This document shows, in pieces, positions 16,164 to 25,022 of a stretch of 29,966 nucleotides of DNA. Numbering within the stretch: the stretch's first letter is position 1; every line of letters starts with the position of its first letter. The stretch is taken from NCBI GenBank assembly GCA_007117055.1, contig SKHH01000067.1:1-29966 (forward strand), given 5' to 3'. The stretch is from Lishizhenia sp. (lineage in GTDB: Bacteria > Bacteroidota > Bacteroidia > Flavobacteriales_D > Crocinitomicaceae). Below the pieces are notes generated by a model. The model was not told the origin of the DNA, made no database searches, and saw only the letters and a program-made list of their open reading frames with translations. The translations under genes and the position numbers were made by a program.

Positions 16164-19100
16164 ATGCGCAAAATTATTTCTTTTTTCATAGAAAGGCCGA
16201 TATGGACAAACGCAGCCATCATTATCACTTTATTATTTGGTTTTTGGGCGGTAACAAATTTAAATCGATCTTTTTTTCCTGAATTAGACCCGAATAGAAT
16301 AGCTATATCCGTTTTTTATCCAGGTGCTTCACCTGATGAAATGGAAGAAGGGGTCAGTATAAAAATAGAACAGGCGATAAAAGGAATTGCAGATATTGAG
16401 CATATTGATGTAAATTCTCAAGAAAATGTCGCTCAATTAACGGTGTTAGCTGATCAGGATGCGAATATGGAAGAATTACTTGGGGAGGTTGAAAATGCTG
16501 TTAATTCCATAAATTCTTTTCCTCAAGGTGCAGAAAAACCTGTGATTACGCGCATAAAATCGGGAGGTATGTCGAGCAGTGTTGCTTTTATTGGGGTAAC
16601 AATTAAAGACCCTCAAAAAACGACTATTCAGGAATTAACAGCAATGGCCAATAAAGTAGAACGCGATTTGCTGAATACACGTGTAATTACTCAAATTCTC
16701 AAACAAGGTCAGCCGGAAACTGAAATTACAATAGAAGTTCATGAGAATGAGCTTTTACGATATAATTTATCCATGGAGGAGATAGCCTCGGCGGTTTCTT
16801 TAAAGAATAATGACATCACGGCAGGAGTAATTCGTGGTAGTTTACAAGAAATTAATATTCGATCCAATCAACGTTCCAATGTGCCAGAGGAAATTGGAAA
16901 TATCATTTTGCGCACATTACCTACCGGAGAGAAATTGAGAATTACAGATGTAGCTTCTGTGCAAATGGGATTTGCGGAAGGTTCTGAAGAAACGAAATTT
17001 AATAATCGACCTTCTGTTTCTTTTCAGATTCAAAAAACATTGGATGAGGATATTGCAGCTATTTCAGAGGCTTTGAGAGAGTATCAAGTAAATTTTAATG
17101 AGGAGCAAGAAGATTTTACTTTTGAAATATTTTTTGAGTTTAATCAGATGTTATCTGACCGAATTGATTTGTTGTTGGAAAACGGCATCTTTGGCTTGGT
17201 TTTAGTTTTATTGGCATTAGGACTTTTCTTAAATATTAAGTTATCCGCATGGGTAGCTTTTGGGATTCCTTTTTCATTTCTCGGAATGTTTATTTTGGGA
17301 TATTGGTATGGTATTACTATTAATATGATTTCTTTATTTGGAATGATTTTAGTGGTAGGGATTATGGTAGATGATGCTATCGTGATAGCAGAAAATATTT
17401 ACGCTCATTTTGAAAAAGGTAAATCACCCAGTAAAGCAGCTATTGACGGAACAATGGAGGTTTTACCTTCTGTTTTTACTTCCGTTTTTACAACAATGAT
17501 TGCCTTTTCTGTGCTTCTTTTTGTCGAAGGATTGGAAATGATGCGTGAAATGGCTTTTGTAGTGATTGCTTGCTTGGCTTTTTCCTTGTTTGAGGCATTC
17601 TTTGTTTTGCCCTCTCACTTGGCGAGTAAAAAAGTCTTGTCAGAGCAAAAGAACACTAAAATTAATGCGTGGTTTGGACTTGGATTAATGTCGTTGGGAG
17701 TGGGCGTGATTTATTTCGGATCGACTTTATTTGATTCCTCTTTGTCTTTTATGACAATGTTATTCCCATTCAGTGTTATTATTTTAGGAGCAGTTCTTGT
17801 TTATACTGGTTTTTCATCATCTCCCATTGAAAAAAATGTGCGTAAGACAGCAGAGTGGTTTATTAAATGGGTGCGCGATATAATCTTTAGAGATGTGGTT
17901 AAATTAGCTATGTCTGATGGGCATATTCCAAAGTTGTCTATTTTTTCTATCCGTAGGTTGGCGTTTTTTGTTCCTCTACTATTTACAGTTTCTTCAATTT
18001 TATTGTTAATGACTGGAAAAATTGGATCCACCTTTTTTCCAAGTATTCCACCCGATTTTTTTAATATAGAGGTGGCCTATACACCAGGTGACACAAAGGA
18101 CAAAACGAACCGTTTCCTGCAATTTGCTTCGCAGGTATTGATGGAAGAAAATCAGCGAATTGCGGAGGAAGAAGGAGATACACTGTTGAATTATTTCACA
18201 ACTAACGTAGGAATAACCATGAATTTAGGTCAGTTTGGGAGTCATACGGGAATGATTAACGTCTACTTTGATTCAGAGCGTTCAAGCACACCAGTAGACA
18301 CCTTGATAAATCGTATTATCCGTCGTGTACAATCACAACCGGAGGGCAAGCTGGCAAAGGAGTTTTTTGTAGGAGGATTTAATCGTTTTGGAGCAGATAT
18401 TGAGTTTGGATTATCTTCTGAAGATAACAAAGAGCTAGATCTGGCAAAGCAAATGTTTCGTGCTGAGTTGACTAACATGAATGGAATACAAAATGTAAAA
18501 GACAACTCCCCTGAGGGTCGCTCTGAAATATACATTGAGTTACTTCCTCAGGCGGATATTTATGGAATAGGACAGGCAGAAGTTGTGAATCAAATTCGGA
18601 ATGGTTTTTTTGGTAGGGAGGCACAGCGACTAATTGTTGGAACGGATGAAGTTCGTGTTTGGGTTCGCTATCCTAAAGAAGATAGAAGTTCTATTGAGGA
18701 CCTAAAGCGCTTGCGATTAAAAACACCTGCAGGAATGGCTGTTCCATTATCGGAATTGGCGGTTTTTACCTTGGGTAGGGGGCCTGAGTCATTGAAAAGA
18801 AGAGACGGGAAAAGACAAATAAAAGTAGATGCGTCATCCTTATATCCTGATTCAGTTGCGGTATATAATACAAGAATATCAGAGGAAATCATACCCAAAC
18901 TTTCACAAGTTTTTCCATCGGTAGAATTTTCTAAAATGGGTCAATTTGAGCGAAGCCAAAAAACAAGTAGCTCAATGATTTCTTTGACACTTATAATGCT
19001 TGTTTTAATGATCATTGTCATTAGCTTACACTTCTTGTCAGTGTATCAGACCTTTTTAATTATTCTAGTTATTCCAGCTGGAATTGCAGGGGCTATTTTG

Positions 19101-19553
19101 GGGCATGGAATTGTAGGTATTCCAGTATCTACGTTAAGTGCATTTGGAATGATTGCACTGCTTGGGGTCCTTATTAATGATGCAGTTGTTTTTTTGGATA
19201 AATACAATCAAACTATTTTAGAAGGAAAAAACAGTTATCAAGCGGCTTTTGAATCTGCAATAGCTCGTTTTAGACCAATTTTATTAACTACGATTACAAC
19301 CGTTGCAGGATTACTTCCGTTGATAGCAGAGAAAAGTATGCAAGCTCAGTTTTTGATTCCTATGGCGACATCGATAGCTTTTGGTGTATTATTTGGGACA
19401 TTATTTATTTTGGCTTTTTTCCCTACGGCAATCTTATTCGGAAATGATATTAAAAGGTTCATATTGTATATTTGGAATGGTAAAAAACCGGGTCATCTTG
19501 AGGTGGAAACAGCGCTGAAGAATCAAAAGGAGATTGAAGAAAAAGAATTATAA
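16164..19553 (+). CDS. RND family efflux pump (HAE/AcrB-like permease)
   Basis: A 1129-residue inner-membrane proton-driven exporter of the AcrB superfamily. It starts MRKIISFFIERPIWTNAAII, the usual RND opening. The porter domains contain FFPELDPNRIAISVFYPGAS and GASPDEMEEGV, and helix 4 carries the proton-relay aspartates D403/D404 in VGIMVDDAIVIAENIY. The second-half helix has LGVLINDAVVFLDKYN. AcrB has a lysine (K940) here, while this protein has N1005/D1006, as do several other RND branches. It is about 80 residues longer than AcrB, mainly because residues about 503-550 between TM6 and TM7 contain two extra hydrophobic helices. Its stop abuts the TolC-like ATG (TAAATG). The substrate is unknown; drugs, detergents or lipids are possible. 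Confidence 0.93.
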   Translation: MRKIISFFIERPIWTNAAIIITLLFGFWAVTNLNRSFFPELDPNRIAISVFYPGASPDEMEEGVSIKIEQAIKGIADIEHIDVNSQENVAQLTVLADQDANMEELLGEVENAVNSINSFPQGAEKPVITRIKSGGMSSSVAFIGVTIKDPQKTTIQELTAMANKVERDLLNTRVITQILKQGQPETEITIEVHENELLRYNLSMEEIASAVSLKNNDITAGVIRGSLQEINIRSNQRSNVPEEIGNIILRTLPTGEKLRITDVASVQMGFAEGSEETKFNNRPSVSFQIQKTLDEDIAAISEALREYQVNFNEEQEDFTFEIFFEFNQMLSDRIDLLLENGIFGLVLVLLALGLFLNIKLSAWVAFGIPFSFLGMFILGYWYGITINMISLFGMILVVGIMVDDAIVIAENIYAHFEKGKSPSKAAIDGTMEVLPSVFTSVFTTMIAFSVLLFVEGLEMMREMAFVVIACLAFSLFEAFFVLPSHLASKKVLSEQKNTKINAWFGLGLMSLGVGVIYFGSTLFDSSLSFMTMLFPFSVIILGAVLVYTGFSSSPIEKNVRKTAEWFIKWVRDIIFRDVVKLAMSDGHIPKLSIFSIRRLAFFVPLLFTVSSILLLMTGKIGSTFFPSIPPDFFNIEVAYTPGDTKDKTNRFLQFASQVLMEENQRIAEEEGDTLLNYFTTNVGITMNLGQFGSHTGMINVYFDSERSSTPVDTLINRIIRRVQSQPEGKLAKEFFVGGFNRFGADIEFGLSSEDNKELDLAKQMFRAELTNMNGIQNVKDNSPEGRSEIYIELLPQADIYGIGQAEVVNQIRNGFFGREAQRLIVGTDEVRVWVRYPKEDRSSIEDLKRLRLKTPAGMAVPLSELAVFTLGRGPESLKRRDGKRQIKVDASSLYPDSVAVYNTRISEEIIPKLSQVFPSVEFSKMGQFERSQKTSSSMISLTLIMLVLMIIVISLHFLSVYQTFLIILVIPAGIAGAILGHGIVGIPVSTLSAFGMIALLGVLINDAVVFLDKYNQTILEGKNSYQAAFESAIARFRPILLTTITTVAGLLPLIAEKSMQAQFLIPMATSIAFGVLFGTLFILAFFPTAILFGNDIKRFILYIWNGKKPGHLEVETALKNQKEIEEKEL

Positions 19554-20933
19554 ATGAAGAAAAAATACCACTTTTTTATTTTATATGTTTTTTGTGTTAC
19601 TGCTACAACACTGTTTGCTCAAAAGGAGTTGAGCGCTGAGGAGGCTGTATGGATAGCGCTAGAAAATAATTATCAAGTACTCATTCAGAACAAACAACTG
19701 GAAATTGCCAAAAAAAATAATAAATGGTCAGAAGCGGGATTGTTTCCGACAGTGGAATTGTCTGCAGCACTTGGTAACTCAATTGTGGATAATAGAAATA
19801 ACCCTCTTACGTTTACCCCTGGTTTGGTTGCTAATCAATCTACGACCCCAGGATTAACGGCCAATTGGAATATTTTTTCGGGTATGGGGGTCTTAATGAA
19901 TAAAAGAAGACTTGAGCAATTAGAAGACCAAACTAGAGGAAATGGATTGTTAGTGATAGAAAATACGGCTCACGACGTTTTAAAGGCTTACTTTAATTCA
20001 GTTTTACAAAAAGAACGCTTAGAGGTGTTGAAGGAGCTTTATATTTTTTCTGAAAAACAAGCAGAATATGAGCAGAAAAAAGCAGAATATGGTCAGTCGA
20101 ATTCCTTGTCTGTTTTGCAGTTTCAAAACCAATATTATTCCGACAGCTTAAATATGATGCAACAGCGTATCGTGTATGAAAATTCACTACGTAATTTGAT
20201 GCTATTAATGAACGTTAGCTCTGAAGATTTAGAAAAGGATAGATTTCCATCGTTGAAAGATTCTTTGCATTATAATATTGAACCTTTTCAAAAAGAAACT
20301 TTACTTCAAGAATTATTACAAAGTAATCAGAACATCAAAAACCAGCTTATTAACATAGAACTTCAAAAGACAGCAACCCGCGTACAGCGATCTTTTTTAT
20401 ATCCTACTATTGGAGTACAATTTGGAGCGACACCAAATTATGGATCTTTCCGTTTGTTGGGAGACGACATACCGCAACAACCTGGATTTCCAGATATTAG
20501 TGAAGGTTTAAGAACAGAGCAAGTAACCTATTTTGCTAATGTAAATTTACGTTATTCTTTATTTAATAATTGGAAAGATAAAAGAGCCGTAGCAGTTTCA
20601 AAAATTCAAGAAGAAATCGCGGAAATGAATTACGAGGATACTAAAAAACAATTGACGAATACTGCCCTGAACTTAATGCAACAGTTTGAAATGCGCAATA
20701 GGATGGTGAACATTGCGGCAAAAAATGCTGAGTACGCTGAATTAGCGTTTAAAGTAGGTCAAGATCGTTATGCTTTAGGAAGCATAAATAGTCTAGATTT
20801 ATCACAATTGAGAAATGCATTTTTAAATGCTAAATTAGAACAACTTGATATGCAATATCAAAAAATAGATGTGTATTTAGAGTTGTATAAAATGACGGGG
20901 AAATTTCAGTTAGAATATGTTATACAAGAATAG
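19554..20933 (+). CDS. TolC-like outer membrane efflux protein
   Basis: A 459-residue outer-membrane factor. A signal peptide (MKKKYHFFILYVFCVTATTLFA) is followed by the family start QKELSAEEAVWIALENNYQV. Two structural repeats of coiled-coil plus strand are visible: LFPTVELSAALGN and TPGLTANWNIFSGMG in the first, and FLYPTIGVQFGATPNYG with FANVNLRYSLFNNWKDKRAV in the second. These are the usual beta-strands and adjoining helices that form the trimeric channel. The C-terminal helix ends in NSLDLSQLRNAFLNAKLEQL. It is translated directly after the pump gene (no spacer), completing a three-part efflux system. It converges with the next leftward gene, with 6 bp between stops. Confidence 0.93.
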   Translation: MKKKYHFFILYVFCVTATTLFAQKELSAEEAVWIALENNYQVLIQNKQLEIAKKNNKWSEAGLFPTVELSAALGNSIVDNRNNPLTFTPGLVANQSTTPGLTANWNIFSGMGVLMNKRRLEQLEDQTRGNGLLVIENTAHDVLKAYFNSVLQKERLEVLKELYIFSEKQAEYEQKKAEYGQSNSLSVLQFQNQYYSDSLNMMQQRIVYENSLRNLMLLMNVSSEDLEKDRFPSLKDSLHYNIEPFQKETLLQELLQSNQNIKNQLINIELQKTATRVQRSFLYPTIGVQFGATPNYGSFRLLGDDIPQQPGFPDISEGLRTEQVTYFANVNLRYSLFNNWKDKRAVAVSKIQEEIAEMNYEDTKKQLTNTALNLMQQFEMRNRMVNIAAKNAEYAELAFKVGQDRYALGSINSLDLSQLRNAFLNAKLEQLDMQYQKIDVYLELYKMTGKFQLEYVIQE

Positions 20934-20939
20934 CGGATT

Positions 20940-21533
20940 TTAAAGTTTTATTTTCACTCCGATACCTTGATCTGCTATTTCAATTTTTTCTAGTAACGGA
21001 TTTAATCGCTTGTTTCGATTAGCCTTGTGGATGAGGTAAGAGCTTAGATCGAATAAAAACAAGAAGCCTCCTTGAAGGATTAATGAATTACCATAACCTT
21101 GAAATCGGTGAAAATTATCGGTAGTATGTTGAGCCTGAGATTTTAATAAAAGTCCAGTGCTAATATAAGTGAAGTTTAAAGCTGTATTAAACAAATATGC
21201 TTGTTCTACTTTTCTTTGTTCTAAAATACTTTCGGAAAGACTAGAAGGATTAACTCGTTTTTTGTTTTGAAAATACCCAGTTCCCGCAATAACAGCATTT
21301 ACAATATTCCAACCAGCATTCATTTGATGAAAATATCGCGCTTCGCCTGAGCTAGACAGGTAGCCGATTGTACCTGATGCAATGTTTGCAAAAGACCAAG
21401 CGCCTAGAGTGAGCATCCCCTTTTCTACGTATTGAACTCTTTTTGAATTGAATTCATTTAAGGTTTGAATTTGATTAAAAGCGATAGGTGAAATAAGTAG
21501 TGAAATTAAAAAAAGGTAGTTTGAAACCTTCAT
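20940..21533 (-). CDS. Small membrane protein of unknown function (possibly DUF6992)
   Basis: A 197-residue protein. The frame is open to 21581, but the ATG at 21533 starts a good signal-like segment (MKVSNYLFLISLLISPIAFN). Four further hydrophobic stretches follow, including GMLTLGAWSFANIASGTIGY, MNAGWNIVNAVIAGTGYF, YLFNTALNFTYISTGLLL and YGNSLILQGGFLFLFDLSSY. The pattern FNSKRVQYVEKGMLTLGAW and then GEARYFHQMNAGWNIVN is what I remember of a Bacteroidetes family named DUF6992; this is a tentative match from memory. Function is unknown. It converges with the efflux operon and is divergent from the subtilase gene. Confidence 0.72.
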   Translation of the reverse strand: MKVSNYLFLISLLISPIAFNQIQTLNEFNSKRVQYVEKGMLTLGAWSFANIASGTIGYLSSSGEARYFHQMNAGWNIVNAVIAGTGYFQNKKRVNPSSLSESILEQRKVEQAYLFNTALNFTYISTGLLLKSQAQHTTDNFHRFQGYGNSLILQGGFLFLFDLSSYLIHKANRNKRLNPLLEKIEIADQGIGVKIKL

Positions 21534-21708
21534 AGCATGAAAACTAAAATAAAGATGAGATAATAATTTGCCTGATTGCATTTTTTCAGTATTTTTATGT
21601 GAGCATTTTGTTTACTCTAGCATAACGCATGTTTAAACATTTTGTTTTTTGACATGCAACTTTTTATAATATTGAAGCGTTTCTTATTTAGAATTTTATT
21701 TTTGAACT

Positions 21709-23982
21709 ATGAAAAAAATACTACAATTACTAACGGTGACTTTTAGCTTTGCTACTTTAAGTTTTGCGCAAACTTTTTACTCGGATTATCAGGATGGTTT
21801 AGTTGTTTTCCAGCTAAAAGAATCTGAAAAAATTATTCCTTCAATAGAAAAAGAAGTTTCGTTTCGGGGTATCGATTTGTTCGATGAAATTATTCAAAAA
21901 GGAATAGAGATAGAGGAAGTACTTCGTCTACATCCTCGTTTAAAATATAAAGACAATAAATTAAGTAGAACTTATCAAATTCGTTTGGTTGATTTCTCTA
22001 AAGTAGATGAGGTTGTTCGGATTTTGTCTGAACAATCATCAGTAGCTTATGCAGAGCTAAAAGATTTGCACAAGTTACTTACCACACCGAATGATTTAGG
22101 ACCAGACGGAACTCAAGGAGGCTGGGGGTCAATTACTCCACAGAATAACCAATGGTATTTACATAAAATTCAGGCGCAAGATGCTTGGGATTTTTCAACA
22201 GGAAGTGCTTCCATTAAAGTTGCTGTGACTGATGATGCATTTAAAGTAGATCATCCTGATTTGGTGAACAAAATGTTGCCAGGAAGAGATGTTGTAGGAA
22301 ATAACAATGATCCATCGCCTTGTGGTTCAACGGACGGATTTCACGGTACGCATGTAGCCGGCACCGTTGGTGCAGAAACAGATAATGGAATAGGCATAGC
22401 CTCGATTGGCTGGAATGTTAGCATCATTCCTGTGAAAATAGCAAATTGTTCTGCGCAATTATCAGGAGGATATGACGGAGTAATTTGGTCTGCAGATAAT
22501 GATGCAGATGTAATTAACATGTCTTGGGGAGGACCCAACGCTGGTCAGTATGGTTTGAATATTATCAATTATGCGCACAATGCTGGTGCTATTTTGGTGG
22601 CTGCCGCGGGTAATGATGGCACAAATAACGTTCTATATCCTGCTGCTTATGCGAATGTAATAGCTGTAGGAGCTACGACAATTACCGACGCTAAGGCGAG
22701 TTTTTCTCAATACGGTCCAGAAATAGATGTACTTGCTCCTGGAGCGGCGATTAGAAGTACCAATCATCAGGATGCCTACGCTCCTTCGCAGGGTACATCG
22801 ATGGCTTCTCCTATTGTAGCCGGATTATTAGGACTTATGAAGTCTTATGCTCCTGAAGCAACCAATGAACAAATCATAGAATGTTTAAAAAGTGGATGTG
22901 ATAATGTAGATGCTCAAAATTCTAGTATTACTCAATTCATTGGCTCGGGAAGGATTAATGCGTATAAATCGATGCAGTGTTTAGAGCAGTATTCAGTTTC
23001 TTATCAATATGATGCTGGTATTACTGAAGTAATAAGTCCTGAGGGGAATTACTGTGGTGGTAATTTTGTACCTGAAGTTGTGTTAAGAAATTTCGGAGAA
23101 GAAACATTGACCTCTGTTAAAATAAATTACGGTTGGGGAGGAAATACTTACACGTATGATTGGACTGGAAGTCTTTCTAACGGTCAGACAGCGCAAGTAA
23201 CGTTGCCTCAACAATCCTCTGCTTCTGGAAATTTTACTTTTATGGCATCGACCTCTAATCCAAATGGTCAGCAGGATGAAAACTCATCGAATGACTCTTC
23301 AACTTCTGCATTTAATATTGATGAAGATGGTGAAGCAGTTGAATTTACATTAACGTTAGATTGTTTTGGAAGTGAAGTGAGTTGGGAAATCAGAAACCAA
23401 GAAACCAATAGCTTAGAATTCTCTGGTAGCGGTTATGCAGATAATACTTCTGGAGAAGTAATTGTAAGTAACTTCTGTATTAGCGCTGGCTGTTATGAAT
23501 TTATAATTCAAGATGAATATGGTGATGGGATGTATGGAGCTCAATGGCAAAGTTGTAGTATAAATGGCGATTATAAGTTAGAAGATAAAGAGGGCAATAT
23601 TTTGTTTCAAATGACAGCACCTAATGCTGACTTCGGAGCTGAGGCTGTTCACGATTTCTGTATAAACGAAACACCTTCTACTGGTGATAATGATCAAGGT
23701 GACAATACTGCTTCTACAAAGGATTTCGATCCAAGTAAAAATATTGTAGTATTTCCAAATCCTTCTTCAGGAAAATTTAACTTGAGAATAGAAGGTTGGA
23801 ATAAAGAGTTTAATATTCTTGTTAAAGATGTACTAGGGAGAACTGTGATAAAGCCTCAAACTGTTCAGGCTCATTCCAATCAAAATGTAGAGATTGATTT
23901 GACACCTTTCAATAAAGGTGTATACTTTATCATGCTTGATGGAGAAGAGCTCTCATTCACAAGAAGAGTTATCGTAAAGTAG
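21709..23982 (+). CDS. T9SS-exported S8 subtilisin-like serine protease
   Basis: A 757-residue secreted protease. Signal peptide: MKKILQLLTVTFSFATLSFA. Residues about 22-115 form a prodomain-like region. The S8 domain (about 140-420) has the complete catalytic set: D175 in VAVTDDAF, H212 in HGTHVAGT, oxyanion N302 in AAAGNDG, and S364 in GTSMASP. After the protease comes a CARDB-like beta region (about 430-535), then a cysteine-containing region (CFGSEVSWEIRN, DEYGDGMYG). The end (about 679-757; VVFPNPSSGKFNL to FTRRVIVK) is a type A T9SS sorting domain, so it is sent to the cell surface or medium. It probably feeds on proteins outside the cell or processes surface proteins. A TATTTTTG motif lies just ahead of the ATG but is too close to act simply. 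Confidence 0.93.
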   Translation: MKKILQLLTVTFSFATLSFAQTFYSDYQDGLVVFQLKESEKIIPSIEKEVSFRGIDLFDEIIQKGIEIEEVLRLHPRLKYKDNKLSRTYQIRLVDFSKVDEVVRILSEQSSVAYAELKDLHKLLTTPNDLGPDGTQGGWGSITPQNNQWYLHKIQAQDAWDFSTGSASIKVAVTDDAFKVDHPDLVNKMLPGRDVVGNNNDPSPCGSTDGFHGTHVAGTVGAETDNGIGIASIGWNVSIIPVKIANCSAQLSGGYDGVIWSADNDADVINMSWGGPNAGQYGLNIINYAHNAGAILVAAAGNDGTNNVLYPAAYANVIAVGATTITDAKASFSQYGPEIDVLAPGAAIRSTNHQDAYAPSQGTSMASPIVAGLLGLMKSYAPEATNEQIIECLKSGCDNVDAQNSSITQFIGSGRINAYKSMQCLEQYSVSYQYDAGITEVISPEGNYCGGNFVPEVVLRNFGEETLTSVKINYGWGGNTYTYDWTGSLSNGQTAQVTLPQQSSASGNFTFMASTSNPNGQQDENSSNDSSTSAFNIDEDGEAVEFTLTLDCFGSEVSWEIRNQETNSLEFSGSGYADNTSGEVIVSNFCISAGCYEFIIQDEYGDGMYGAQWQSCSINGDYKLEDKEGNILFQMTAPNADFGAEAVHDFCINETPSTGDNDQGDNTASTKDFDPSKNIVVFPNPSSGKFNLRIEGWNKEFNILVKDVLGRTVIKPQTVQAHSNQNVEIDLTPFNKGVYFIMLDGEELSFTRRVIVK

Positions 23983-24259
23983 TTTATGTTGTGTAGTAAC
24001 CTCATGATTATTAATCATAAATCTTAGCTCATTAGCAGATTAAATATAAATAGTAGAGCGAATCTAGTCTAGATTCGCTTTACTTATTTTATGTGATTTT
24101 GTAATTACTATTATGAAAGTTCATTCATGAATGCTATATCTGAAATAGTGATTTCGGTTACTATACATTCATGCTCAGGATAAAAGGTTTTGTTTAAGAG
24201 CTAAGCACTGTAAAATGAAACCCTATGAATTCAAAGCTAAAGCTTATCCTTCATACAGT
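23983..24259. other. Noncoding gap between subtilase and small secreted protein gene
   Basis: These 277 bp separate two convergent genes. The only clear element is the hairpin at 24057-24079, listed separately. A small palindrome, ATGATTATTAATCAT (24004-24018), is also present. I see no start codon with a convincing coding frame, and no RNA gene. Confidence 0.5.
24057..24092 (+). terminator. Probable terminator hairpin after the subtilase gene
   Basis: AGCGAATCTAG (24057-24067) and CTAGATTCGCT (24069-24079) are exact 11-base complements separated by one base, so the hairpin is about 9-10 bp with a tight loop. The tail TTTACTTATTTT is T-rich but broken, so termination strength is uncertain. 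Confidence 0.6.
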
Positions 24260-24799
24260 TTACTTAGTTAACTCTTTTTGTTTTTGTCTGTTTTTTTCAA
24301 GTCTTCTTTCTAATCTTTGTTCTATGCGAATTAACCGTTTTTGTCTAAAGGATAGTTTTTCATTTTGAGCTTTAGGGGAAATTCGACTTTCTAATGTATG
24401 TTCCTCCTTGCCTTCTCCTTTTTTTAGAGTAAATGAGTAATCTCTATCGTGTTGTACAACAATATCTTTTAATAGATATGTTACATACCCTTCTTTTACT
24501 AACTCAATTGTTACAGGTTGCTCGTTGTAATCAGCTATAGATAAAACGCTACTTGTTTTTTCTGTTGTTACTTTCGACAGTGTTTTTCCATCTTGTATGA
24601 GTCGAACGTGAACTCCTGCAAGCGACTCTCCATTTTCGTCAGTTACTTCAATCCTTACCGTTATTACTCCAGTAAGAAATTTAGAAAAATTAGGGAGTGT
24701 TGTTTTGGAATTAGTAATTGGTGAAAAGCTAAAACTATTTAGAGTAATTCCTAATACAAAAGAACAAGTTAGAAGATTTTTAATAGTTAATAATTTCAT
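24260..24799 (-). CDS. Exported protein with a carboxypeptidase-regulatory-like domain
   Basis: A 179-residue exported protein. The signal peptide is MKLLTIKNLLTCSFVLGITLNSFS. Residues about 44-128 look like a CarboxypepD-regulatory (TTR-like) beta-sandwich: GVITVRIEVTDENGESLAGV, then VRLIQDGKTLSKVTTEKTSS and VTIELVKEGYVTYLLKDIVV, typical of that fold. Residues about 130-179 form a highly charged, probably helical tail (LIRIEQRLERRLEKNRQKQK). No catalytic domain and no T9SS sorting domain are present. The domain is usually an accessory module of TonB-dependent receptors and peptidases, so finding it with only a basic tail is unusual but not unique. Function is unknown. It is divergent from the hydrolase gene at 25023. 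Confidence 0.68.
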   Translation of the reverse strand: MKLLTIKNLLTCSFVLGITLNSFSFSPITNSKTTLPNFSKFLTGVITVRIEVTDENGESLAGVHVRLIQDGKTLSKVTTEKTSSVLSIADYNEQPVTIELVKEGYVTYLLKDIVVQHDRDYSFTLKKGEGKEEHTLESRISPKAQNEKLSFRQKRLIRIEQRLERRLEKNRQKQKELTK

Positions 24800-24967
24800 G
24801 ATTCATAATTTTATAGTTTATGTCGGAAAAATACTGATTCCTTTACGAATTTACAATAGTCATTTTAAAAAATCTAATAATTCATTAGATTGATAGGACT
24901 GTTCATTTTAGTCAATTTCAAAAATTATACCATTTAGCATAAAAAACATTCCAGTTATCATTAATAT

Positions 24968-24998
24968 TTTGATTCATCTTCAAGGTTGAATAAATTTG
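24968..24998 (+). promoter_or_regulatory. Bacteroidetes-type promoter for the hydrolase gene
   Basis: TTTG (24968-24971) and TAAATTTG (24991-24998) are exact -33 and -7 elements with a 19-bp spacer, the best promoter match in the window. Transcription would start near 25005, about 18 nt before the ATG at 25023. Confidence 0.6.
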
Positions 24999-25022
24999 TT
25001 TTGAATTAAAAATGAACACATT

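Noticed and set aside
17801..18031. Minus-strand frames within the RND pump gene (also 18263-18535 and 18668-18898)
   Set aside because: They are shadows of a strongly conserved gene, with no start context or domain.
24705..24893. Plus-strand 62-residue frame overlapping the start of the small secreted protein gene
   Set aside because: It runs antisense to a signal peptide coding region and has no family features.
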